64,000 bases of DNA from positions 806,001 through 870,000 of the forward strand of contig NC_079236.1 of the NCBI RefSeq assembly GCF_028502605.1, in the 5' to 3' direction. The notes beneath the pieces are model-generated. The model was not told the DNA's origin. It saw only the letters and a list, made by a program, of their open reading frames with translations, and did not search any database. This stretch comes from Trichoderma breve. Lineage: Eukaryota > Ascomycota > Sordariomycetes > Hypocreales > Hypocreaceae. Every line of letters begins with the position of its first letter. The stretch's first letter is position 1. The translations under genes and the position numbers were made by a program. This document shows, piece by piece, positions 54,650 to 64,000 of this stretch.

Positions 54650-55874
54650 ATCTTTTCCACTCTTCTTCTTCTCCATTCTCTAAGATCACAGCATCCATAC
54701 ACCGACCAATCTTCTACTGCCGGTGGTCATTCGGACGAGAACGGTCTTTTGTCTCCGTTCACCACCTTCTTTTTCTTCTCTGTCCATCATTCTCCAACGA
54801 GTAAGTCTCACGATGCTCGTCTTTTGACGAGAGTGAACTAACCCATTTTTTCTTTGTCTTAGCACGAAGACAAATAACTGTAAGTTGTTTTCTGCATTTC
54901 CTACCATATACCTGCCCTGAGCTGCTTTTCTTTTATTCACTTCTGTTCCCCAGCTAACTAGTTTTTTCCAGCTGCAAACACAATCAAGTAAGTAGGACGC
55001 ATCCGTCTTACTAGCACCGCTGACGTTCTTCTTTTGCTGACGTCCGGTTTAGTATGACTGGCACTCGCACCTCCGTAAGTACTACTATGAGACCCTATGG
55101 GCGTCCTACCAGAGAATGACTCCCGACGCTCAGAGACTTGCGTGGCTAACATTGACTTAGGCCCGACTCGCCGCAAGTCTATTTGACAGGCCAAGGTCGA
55201 CGTAAGTTTTTAAAGCGGCATCATTATACTCTTTATCGTTGCTAACAACTAATCTTACAGAAAGAGACCAAAGAAGTAAGTAGACCCATCGGTTTCGGCT
55301 TTCGGCCGATATACAACACTGACATTCACACGCTACTCAGTACGCGGAGAAGATGGCCAAGGTAAGCACATGCCTAGCAGTATGGAGTACTCGGCATGAG
55401 TGGCTAATATGTTTATCTTCTAGTTCCATGAGGAACGGATCGCAGTAAGAATATCCTGCATCACAAAAAATGAGATTAAATACTAACTATGTGCTTTCCA
55501 GGACAACGATCTGCTGATGCGCGTAGGTTTCCCTGATGTGGTGTTTGATGGGAGGAATAATGGCGACAATTTGCTAATTACGGTCGAAACGATCCTAGAA
55601 GCATCAAAGATATTTTGAGGTGAGAACCTCTGCAGCTTTCCATATTAATTGGTATTCTCATCGCTAACTTCTCAAATAGGAGGACTGCGACAAAACTGCA
55701 GAACCGACAACTCCATGGCGAACCGCTCGATCTATGCACTGTGTCCCAGGCGATCGAGTTTTTTTCGTGTTGCTAGAGCATATCGAGCGAAGCTCAATAT
55801 GTGGTTCATGTCTGATATGCCTTTCTTCCGTGTCCATTGTTTCCCAGAGGCATCGCGAGAGAGAGTGTGTGTAA
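54650..55874 (+). CDS. Micro-exon gene encoding a small charged protein, unknown function
   Basis: Coding from ATG 55054. Ten introns with proper ends start at 54801, 54880, 54988, 55075, 55202, 55276, 55362, 55445, 55523 and 55620 (mostly GTAAGT/GTAAGC/GTAAGA), each with a CTAAC/CTAAT/CTGAC-like branch and AG end. Exons: 54863-54879 (17 nt) and 54972-54987 (16) in the leader; 55053-55074 (MTGTRTS); 55190-55201 (AKVD); 55261-55275 (KETKE); 55341-55361 (YAEKMAK); 55424-55444 (FHEERIA); 55502-55522 (DNDLLMR); 55599-55619 (KHQRYFE); 55680-55874 (64 codons, EDCDKTAEP... then stop). The four 21-nt exons and the 15-nt exon are phase 0 and open together in this frame only. The product would be about 108 aa, with a charged, probably helical start. 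At 55161-55201 another 3' site gives a 41-nt exon and shifts the frame. I do not recognise a family. Leader is pyrimidine-rich (from about 54650). Confidence 0.62.
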
Positions 55875-55922
55875 CTGATGGAGGTAGGATTAGCTTCAGC
55901 TAAGGCTTGTCATCGTATGAAT

Positions 55923-55928
55923 AATAAA
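55923..55928 (+). terminator. Polyadenylation signal AATAAA after the micro-exon gene
   Basis: AATAAA lies 49 bp past the proposed stop, in the same direction. Fungi use such signals loosely, but the position fits and supports the end of this transcript. Confidence 0.5.
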
Positions 55929-55990
55929 GTTGTGGGATGGTAGACTGTTGTCCACTTTTGTCCATTGTCCACTCTATCCTTCCGATTGCT

Positions 55991-56085
55991 CTACCTACCG
56001 CTACACGATCTATCTACCGCTACTCGATCTACCTATCGCTACTTGATCTATCTACAGCTACGTGATCGACTATCGCTATAAGCTC
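55991..56085. repeat. Degenerate 19-bp tandem repeat, four copies plus a partial one
   Basis: Copies begin at 55991, 56010, 56029 and 56048, each near CTACCTACCGCTACACGAT, with a broken fifth copy from 56067 that includes CTATCGCTA. The unit is rich in CTA steps and overlaps the TAGCGATAG motif seen elsewhere in the window. Copies differ by two to five bases. Confidence 0.75.
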
Positions 56086-58641
56086 TCAATAGGAATATTC
56101 TTACATGGAGATCATGGCTGACACTCTTACTATATGCGACCATTTACACTCAAACCTAAAAAAGGGAGTCGATACGAAGCACAAGGTCCACAATGGTCTC
56201 GTTCAGCCCTACCCTTCTTCCCTCTCCTCTGTCGCGGCCGTAGTCTATTTCTCGACTAACATCACCTAGGTCAGCATCACAACGGCACCATTCACCGCTT
56301 CGTGTCTCATTCCCTCACACTAACAGTAGCAGCACAAAGTCGTGATCCTCCTTTTAAAGCACCCTCCACCTCATTCCAACGCGTCTCACCCAATCCTGAT
56401 CCGTGTCCGGCTCGTAGTATTACGGAGCCATTACCATCCCACTGGAATCCTGCGAAAACGCTCTGACACTCCCCCAACACGTGGATCTGACAGGGACCAG
56501 CCCCTGTCAATCCCCGAAAGCGCGGGAGCTCCTTCAGGGTTCCTGGGTCTTACATCATGCTCACCGTCCTTTTGAGGGCGGATCCGGCGATTAAAAAAGA
56601 AAAGGTGAAAAGAAAAAAAGGGCTGTGCTCAGTAGCTCGGACACTGCCGTCCCATCAAATCTCGTAGCTCCATGTTGACCCAAAGCGAAAAAGGAAAAAA
56701 GGGATCTAAGGGAAAAAATTAGCTGTGTGGCCCGTGATACTAGTCTTCGGGTCTAGCTGTAGAACTAACAGCCAGACTACTGGGACTTCTCAGCTGAGGA
56801 CATCGCGGGCACTAGAAAATTTTCTTCTATACCGCCTCTTTTTTTGCTTTTTTTTTTCTGGTGATGGTCTAATTACTTGGGCTATTAGCTTCTATGCGAT
56901 TGGACTAATGACATCTGGTGATTCCCAATTGGGCAACAAGGGAGAAGAAGCAAAAGAAAAAAAGATCTAGATTCAGCTGCGTCCTAACAGACACGTCTCA
57001 CCTGTGATGTAACGCCAGCGTGGCATTCAACAAAATTACAGCAAATTTACAATGGTGCAGCCTGTCTGTGTGCCCCCTGGACCTGGAAAGGAAGCAAAAA
57101 GATGGAAGGCTCCCCCAGTCCTCTTCATTTCACGTCTTACATGCACATCTACAAGTACGCATTTTTACCCTGTGAGAAGGTTAGTAAGCTTTTTGATCAG
57201 GAATCAAAACCCAGTTACGGTATTTACTGGGCCGGGCTGGACTGGCTGCCTCAGCCTTATCAGAGACTTCTGACCGGGGGTGAAATCTCGTATGTAATCG
57301 GGCTTTGTTTTGTTGCTCCATAAGATTAATCTCAAAAAGTTACGTACGTGCTTTGCCTTTCTCCGGAGATGCTGGTCACACGGCAGCTTTTGTTGAGCCG
57401 CGTTTTCAAAAAGGGCAGAAAGGAGGCTAAAAGCGTATTTTCGCAGAACCGAATACGCCAAAAACTCAACGATAAACGAGAGGCGTATGAATTTGTGCTA
57501 GAACGAGGTAAAATTGAAGCGACGTGTGCAGAAGACCATTGCCACTCTTACTGCAAGTCATCTTTCTAAATATGCTTCTACTTTATGCCGTAGAAGTTTA
57601 CTTGCATGCTTTTAGTGTATGCATTCCGACCACTCGTAAGCCTTCCATCGTCTTCTACATGCATCCTCTCCCCGTATTCCAATCGGAAAAAGACTTGTGC
57701 ATACGAAATGCACGTAAACACTGCTACTGTAAGGCACCGCAAGATACACCCCTGCTCTTGCTCCCTCCGTTATTAATAGCAGCACCGCATCCACTCGGTT
57801 TTGGCCCGACGGCGCTGCCGAGGCCCTTTTTTTTCTTCCAGGTCACGATGCCCGGCAAGAAAAAAAAAAACATTAGACGAGGAAAAAAACAGAAGGCTGC
57901 TGAAAAAACAGAGCTAGCCAGCACAGGGGTTTTGGTGCCCAGCAAAGTCGCGTGGCTCGGCATCTCGTACGGCACGCCATTGCCCGTGCAAGTGGAGAGG
58001 AATGACGACGCCCAGGTTTTTTTTGCGCTTCGGCTGTGAAAAGTGATTGCCGACCTACCGAGTAGCCATGGCAGATAAGAGTAAAAGAAAAAATTCTACG
58101 GGTAGTCAATGCAAACTGGAGGAACAAGGATGGAACGTCATGGTTGTTTATGCTCTGTATTGATAATCTTGGAGCAAGGTGTTTGGGGCGCTGTGCCCAT
58201 GTGAGTAAGCTATATGCTAGAGTAGATAGATGCAAGAAAATAAACAAAAAAGGAAAATAGTCAATGATAGACATATTGTAGCGTGGTAGTCTTGGGTCCA
58301 CCCCCCTCGGGTATCCAATGCGAATCGATGTCCTTTCCAGCCGTCGCTTCGTCCCTAATTCCCAAAATCAAAGAAAAATGCAGTGTTGCAAGCGTCGCTT
58401 CTTTTTTGTGACTGGCCGTAATCCGAGACCGTCGCCAATTGCCCAATGAATCCTTCCCATATAACCCTTAAAACAAAAAGAAAAGAGACAAATAAGTAGA
58501 CTCCAATGTCTTGCGCGCAGCGTGCATATGTTGATGATTAATATCGCCAGAAAAAGTTAAATCGCTGATAATAAAAAAAATATGTGCCATGAAAAGAATA
58601 TACTGGTTGATAGGAGATGGTGTGTTGATGTGTGATCAGGT

Positions 58642-59406
58642 TTAATATGTATCCACTTCGTCGCGATTGAAGACGATGCCTCTTCGCTTCCAGCCCCCGC
58701 GCTTGACGTAGTCTTCAAAGCTGTCAACAGTCTTGAAGGTGGGCCTCTTGGGGGCAGTGGTGATAGAGGTAATGGTGCTAGGCGTGGACTCGCCTGCGGC
58801 TTCAGCTTCTTCAGCATCAGCCATGGTGTTTGATGAGACGGGCTCAGACATGCTCGTCACGGGAGTCATGTCATCTAGTGAGTCGACGCTTTCAATAGTA
58901 GATTCCGACCAGCGAGATCGTGGTAGAGAAGGTCGCTTGTTGATGTACTGGAAGAAGTAGTCCCGTGGCTCATCCCCGCTCTCATAGTCGTGATGGTTCA
59001 CAGGGCTGGCATGAGGCAGCTCCATGGTGAACTGAGGCAGGTCCTCATCCTCTCCGTCAAAATCTCTCTCTGACGCCTCCATATCACTGCTCTCGGCATC
59101 CTCGCTGTCATAAAAAGCTGGCGCTGACTCGTAGTGTTGCTGGTTAGTCATGATATATGGCCGGTCATGTAGCCGTTTGGGAGGTTGAGAGGCTGAGTGA
59201 ATAGAGAAGCCATCGAAGCTGGAAGCAGTGCCGACGCTGGTAGCCAGGCTAGGAGTGATGGCGCGGATGGTTGATGTTGATGAATCGGATGAAAATGATC
59301 GGTCGGAAGTAGAAGCAAGAGAGCAGCCGGAGAATGAGACCTTGCGGATGTGCAGCTCCCGAGGCTTCGACCCTCTTCGCTGGCCAAGACCACTGAAGAT
59401 GGGCAT
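58642..59406 (-). CDS. Hypothetical protein, 254 aa
   Basis: Intronless minus-strand gene. The N-terminus MPIFSGLGQRRGSKPRELHIRKVSFSGCSL is followed by a long serine- and acid-rich region that looks disordered (SDMEASERDFDGEDEDLPQF, DSLDDMTPVTSMSEPVSS). The C-terminal 25 residues, FKTVDSFEDYVKRGGWKRRGIVF, form a compact basic block that I recall from several uncharacterised Sordariomycete proteins; I know no function. There is no membrane helix. The ATG at 59406 follows a leader with GT-rich microsatellite sequence. Codon use looks ordinary. Confidence 0.75.
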   Translation of the reverse strand: MPIFSGLGQRRGSKPRELHIRKVSFSGCSLASTSDRSFSSDSSTSTIRAITPSLATSVGTASSFDGFSIHSASQPPKRLHDRPYIMTNQQHYESAPAFYDSEDAESSDMEASERDFDGEDEDLPQFTMELPHASPVNHHDYESGDEPRDYFFQYINKRPSLPRSRWSESTIESVDSLDDMTPVTSMSEPVSSNTMADAEEAEAAGESTPSTITSITTAPKRPTFKTVDSFEDYVKRGGWKRRGIVFNRDEVDTY

Positions 59407-62400
59407 GATGGCGATGGTGGTTATAGAAATGTTTAGTGTGTGGGTGTGGATAGGTTGTGAGTGTGAGTGTGAGTGGGTGTAAGTCGTTTGAGGTATGGAT
59501 GAGAAAATAGTTGATCGCTGTGTGAAGGCGATGGTGTTGATAATATATATTAATGATAAAACGCAAACTCAATCGATATGCAAGCTAAGGCGGATCGATC
59601 GGCCCAATTAAGTGCAGAGGGAGGGTGAGGAGAAGGTGTATGATGTAGTCGTGCGTGTGATGTCGTAGTAGCTGGCACACAAATGCAGGAGGTGGCGAAA
59701 CAGACGATCAGATCAGAGGTGGTTGATTCGTCCAAGATGCAAATCCAAAACTCGGTCGATCTGGTGCCTTTTGAAAGCTCAGAGAGCTGGATTTGAGGGG
59801 TAGAGATGGATGAGGCCGTGATGCAGGAACTTCCGGAGTGCCGAGAGGAGATGGCTCGGTCCATATATGTGCAATTCTTCCATGATGCGGAGGTGTGGGA
59901 GGTGAGGGCGTGTACGAGCACCCAGGTCTTAGTTTAGTCCTTGGTGGGCGTGTGAATTGCAGGGCTAGTATAAGTCCTGGAGCATGGGTGTCGGATGGAG
60001 CCTGGACCGGGCGGTGGCTTTGGCCGGCTCTCGTCTCGTACCTGCGAATGCTCGACTTGTCTTGCACCGGTCCTGCTGAGCAGCTTGCCCAGGGCTTGAG
60101 GGCGTCCTGCTAGGCCTTACGGCAGCTTGGGCTTCTCCACATTGACGCCTTCGACTGTCGTGATGACTCCAACTAAGACCCGTCCCCTCCGTGAACTCTG
60201 GTGCCCGCGGCTGTAACTTTGTGCTTCATGAATCAGTGCTCGGAACGCCAAGGAGGATTGGCTTTGCCGACCTAAGCTTGGCATGTGCTGGTGGCTTGTC
60301 CTCTGTTGTGTTGTACCATGGGTAGGTGAAAGGTACTATTCCAACAGCTTCTGGACTTTCCAAGAGCCCGGTGCGCAACAAGCAGCTGCGCTCTCCGAAA
60401 TGCTTGCGTGGGTGTGTGCGTCAAGTCTGCTTCAGCATGATTGGGGCGATCTAAACCAAACGAAACAAGTCGCCCTGCGCCAGAATCCTGGCCCTTCATT
60501 GAGCCAACTGACCCGGCGTCGTCCTGGCCAAGCCAACCACGGCCACACCTCGTAATCATGGGCTGACGAACCCCGGTCGTCCAGCTGCTAGGAATTCAGA
60601 CCAGACCAGGGGGCCCCCCCGGTGGCTTCACACTGCTAAAACTTTGCGCTGAGCTACTGTAAAGTACTTGCATGCCGTGTGGGCGACGTCATGCCGACAG
60701 GTTCCCATGTCCTTTGCTCTCCGACGCCCGCCATTGCCGTTTGACTCTTCTGGCCCTGGGGTTGATACCTGTAGCATCTGATACGGAATCCTCGCAGTCA
60801 GCGCAATCACGGCTACCTGGCAGGCAGTAATTACAGTAACAGCAGGGCCACGGCGTCCTTCAGCGCGCGCTGGTTTGCAAGAAAGCCCGCAGAAAGCCTC
60901 GATGCGACGACGACGTCGGCAATGACAGCTCGACGCAAGGGAGGAGATGCATGCAGGTACCTGGAGCTCTGGAGAGTGGTACCTATCAATGTCTTGGCAG
61001 GGCTCTGGGTGAAGCCACAGTCGTACTAATTGCATCGTCAAAGTCAAAAACTTGTTAGTGGGTGTCTCGTTTGCCCGCGCCCTGGCACGATCGCTCAGGA
61101 ACCGTGTGCATCGGAGGCACTATGTGATGAGAATTGCTTTTGGCGGTGATAGTTTTGCGGTCAGCTGCGTGGTGGATGAGTGACGGGCCACGCTAATGTC
61201 GTTAGCCATGATTCCATCGTGGCGATCGAGAAGCGATGGTGTTTTCTTTGGCTGAAGTCGTATTTACCCGCTCCACGCCTACGAAGAGGTACTTCTGGTA
61301 TATGACTAAGATGCTCTGTATTGTAGCCTGGAGCAGGCAGGAACCGATCACCTCCTCTGACTCTCTTGCCGCGAGTTGCCTCCCACTAATTAGCGGCAGG
61401 TAGTGCTCTGTACCCATTTAGCACATGGATACGCTAATGCGTGAGGTTTCAAGATAGCACGATACGTGTATGTACGGAGAAGCGGAGCAAGTCTTCCTCC
61501 TCCCTGCGGTGAACCTGGAAGTGACTCTGCCTGTTGCAAATACGGAGCTCCAAAAAGTAACTTCTCTGAGACAATCACCGATCACCATGTTCACAGCTTC
61601 TCACAGCTTCTGACAGCTTCGCACAGCATCAATATTACCAGCTGCCACAGCTTCATGCAGCTTCATACAGCTTCATATGCACATGCCTGTCGAAGCGCGA
61701 ATACATACCGCATTCATCGCTCTCGAAATCAATGATCCATTCGTAGCCCTCAGGCTAGTGGGTCGAGGGCAGCTCAGCCTTCTCTGCCCCCCGTCGCATC
61801 CATCACGGCCACGCTGATCGGGGCCCTCCGAGGCTGAGAATCCAGACCGATCGATCATGAGCCGAAGCAACGTGCTTGGCAGCCGACGCGGCAGGAGATC
61901 TGCTGCGTGCAGCCACGAACTATGCAAGGTCCAATCAAAGATGCAACTAGCTTCCTATTTGCCAAGTTGCTTTTTGCTCCTCATCTCCCCCTCAACGCCA
62001 TCATGTCTTTTCTTCGCAAGCGAGCAAGAAGAACGGCGGTCCCGCATCGCCTTGGCTAGCCAGATCGCTTAGTTAATGGCGTCCAGCAGGACAAGGGTAT
62101 CGGCATGTGTGGCTTGCACCACGGCGATCGCTCATTCGCCATGCTTGCCTTCCCCTCAACGCCTCTCAGGAACCATGGCTGCGCTGTCAAAAGTCAAAAT
62201 TGGGCAGGGAATTACTTTGCGATTCAGAATCTTATCACTGAGGGGTTGATTGTCGGCCGAAGTATCTGCGAATCCCGAGGATGAGTATGAGTCTCACAGC
62301 GGTGTTGCACCACCGCAATATTCCCCTTGGACCGTGAAGCCTGTCACAACCCCACGTTTTCACCTCTATCCCAAGACCTCGGACAATTGGCCAATCAGCG

Positions 62401-64000
62401 TGCGTCGATGGCCAATCTGCGAGGACGAAAAAGAAACAAGCAGTGCAAGGGGCATATCTTGGGACGAAGCTGCAATCTCTGCCGAATACCACTTTGCAGG
62501 CACGCGCACTTTCCTTTTTGTTGCCTCTTGCAGCGAGACCTGCAGCATTGACAGGTCAGCCGTACCAGCATCTTGCAGCCGCAATCTCATTAAATTAGAG
62601 TCGTGACAGGGTGTCCAGCGGTGGGAAATGGTTGTTGGCAGCCCAACGAAGCACACCGTATGGTAGATCAATCTTGGTATCGGATCAGGCTCGAATCAAA
62701 TGGCCTACGTGTCTGATCCATCGCCGACTGATAGAAGCCTGATAGCCAGAGATCGCCAGTCTGAGACATGACTTATCGCACGCTGCCGTTCGCGCCGGGC
62801 CTTTGCAAGTGCGACAACTCTCAGTGAGTTCACCGCTTTTACGAAGGTGCACTTTTCTTTTTTTCAAGCCTGCCTTCAGAGGATCTGAATCATTTGACGT
62901 CTTCGACTGCACTGTGATTTGCGCTGCGACACGGCGAGCATCATGGTGTTCGGCGACCATGCATGCACGTCCTCCTCATTCATGACCTTTTAGTCTAAAT
63001 GCTCAGCCGCATTAGACATGCATATACACAACAACAACTCAAGAGGCAACGACACCGCGCACCAGGTGGTCGGCGCCAGAGCAACCAACATCACCGCCGT
63101 CTTTGTTTCTTTCTTTTTATTGAAATTTGCACGACGCAACACGCACGATGCGGCCCCCAACACCAGTGCGTTGAGATTGCGCTTCAATATTACTTCAGCC
63201 GCCCCGCCGACTTGCCCAATGTAGCTCGTGCAAACCCATCTTGGTGGTTGCGTCCCTAGATGCATGTGTGTGATCACAAGGCCGCTGGCTGCAGGTACGG
63301 CGCAAGCTAGAGCTGCACGCAAGAAACACGCATGCATAGCCGATTGCCGTCGCACTGCAAGCCGCAGAGTGGTTGTGCCGCATGACAAAGCCGTGTCATT
63401 TTTGAGTGCTTGACAGGATTCAGGGGTCCAGGCTCTAACATGACAACCAGTCTGCCATTGTCAAACATACGAGTACGCATGCGGCCACCACTGTGAGTAC
63501 GGAGCAACATGTGCGCCCTACATATGCTAGCATCGCCGACCTGTGTCGGCATCATGAAGTTCAATAGCCTGTGCCTGCCGTAAAGCCCACCTCCAACTGA
63601 ATGCGGCGACGCCTAATTGATTCAGCACCCACCTACGAATGACTTGTAGTGGCCATCGCCGTGATACAAGGAACTCGCACTCCTCCCGCTCTGCAAGCCT
63701 TCGGCGACATCACCAACTCGGGCCAGCCATCTATTGGTATCAGTCGGTTCTCCTCGCATGGAAGCGGCAATGCAAAAACCGACAGCCTGGTCCCCAGGTC
63801 TGCGACGCGCAGAATTCCAAGTCCACGGGACCGCGAGAATGCTACCCACGTCGCTACCACGTTGTCGGACCCTTACATCCTCATCACTTGATCATTTGGT
63901 CATTTGCTCGTCTTTTGCTCCCTGCTCCGTGCCCAAGCCCCTTGGTCTTTGCGACCCTTGCATCTCTCATAAAAAAAATATCACGGCTCAAATTTTGGCT
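59407..64000. other. Long gene-free region of 4.6 kb at the right edge
   Basis: No reading frame here has conserved features, and those present overlap in several frames. It holds a GT-rich microsatellite (59453-59485, GTGAGTGTGAG type), a 10-bp repeat at 61591-61676, and GC-rich stretches. The likely promoter of the 254-aa gene is at its left end. A gene beyond the right edge may reach in, but I cannot identify one. Confidence 0.45.
61591..61676. repeat. 10-bp tandem repeat based on CACAGCTTC
   Basis: Four units of the form TCACAGCTTC (61591-61630, slight variants) and, after a 15-base gap, three units of CAGCTTCATA type (61648-61676). A short local minisatellite. Confidence 0.8.

Larger units (their letters stand above)
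55875..58641. other. Gene-free stretch of 2.8 kb
   Basis: Contains the 19-bp tandem repeat at 55991-56085 and several A-rich or T-rich runs (56590-56720, 57850-57890). A 171-codon frame at 57524-58039 and others lack recognisable domains. The 3' end is the flank of the 254-aa gene. Confidence 0.4.

Noticed and set aside
55649..55903. 84-codon frame covering the last exon of the micro-exon gene in another frame
   Set aside because: It begins inside the predicted last intron and is not in frame with the phase-0 micro-exons.
55991..56085. Considered as a CRISPR-like array
   Set aside because: Units are contiguous 19-bp degenerate copies without spacers, in a eukaryotic genome.
57524..58039. 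171-codon plus-strand frame with a lysine-rich segment
   Set aside because: Runs through A-rich and T-rich tracts, changes character along its length and has no recognisable domain.
63649..63891. 80-codon frame near the right edge
   Set aside because: Overlapped by two minus-strand frames, no conserved features and no promoter or splice context.

Overview
The window looks like nuclear chromosomal DNA of a filamentous ascomycete. Genes are compact, carry short introns (about 50-110 nt) with GTAAGT-like donors and CTAAC/CTRAY branch sites, and sit on both strands without operons. Proteins such as the HET-domain protein, the Atg22-like permease, the IVY1-like protein and the Nup53-type nucleoporin point to Pezizomycotina, probably Sordariomycetes/Hypocreales (a Trichoderma-like genome is my guess, not a demonstrated fact). 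No CRISPR array, rRNA gene, convincing tRNA gene or intact transposon was seen.

Layout. 1-6.5 kb: copper amine oxidase (+), quinolinate phosphoribosyltransferase BNA6 (-), and a frameshifted GT8/GNT1-like glycosyltransferase (-). 7.3-11.2 kb: a TPR-like protein (+) converging on an Atg22-like permease (-). 11.2-17.1 kb is gene-poor and holds only one GNAT acetyltransferase. 17.1-29.9 kb: MFS sugar transporter with a 17-nt exon, HET-domain protein, RNA 3'-phosphate cyclase, alpha-glucoside-type MFS transporter, DHA1-type MFS transporter (-) and a GFA/CENP-V-fold protein (-). 30.4-37.3 kb is a dense housekeeping block: a small membrane protein and PRP38 (divergent), mitochondrial GatA and a Gemin2-like protein (divergent), and a Spd1-like ribonucleotide reductase inhibitor. 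38.3-39.4 kb: an unrecognised 343-aa protein. 41.0-48.5 kb: ribosomal protein eS27 and the phosducin-like protein PLP2 (divergent), an LRR protein with C-terminal cysteine pairs, Sec61 gamma and acyl-protein thioesterase 1. 49.8-53.3 kb: IVY1-like I-BAR protein and Nup53/Nup35-type nucleoporin. 54.6-55.9 kb: a micro-exon gene. 58.6-59.4 kb: an unrecognised 254-aa protein. The last 4.6 kb has no gene I can support.

The most unusual object is the gene at about 54.66-55.93 kb. Ten closely spaced introns, each with canonical donor and acceptor and a recognisable branch site, separate exons of only 12-22 nt (one possibly 41 nt). Four successive exons are exactly 21 nt, all in phase 0 and jointly open in only one frame; they encode charged heptapeptide units, followed by a longer terminal exon and an AATAAA signal. 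I do not recognise the protein. Second in interest is the GT8 gene, whose conserved sequence runs X frame, Y frame, X frame through two single-base shifts, suggesting either a recent pseudogene or two assembly errors.

The genes do not form one pathway. PRP38 and the Gemin2-like gene both serve pre-mRNA splicing/snRNP assembly, and several housekeeping pairs share short divergent promoters of 0.3-0.6 kb.
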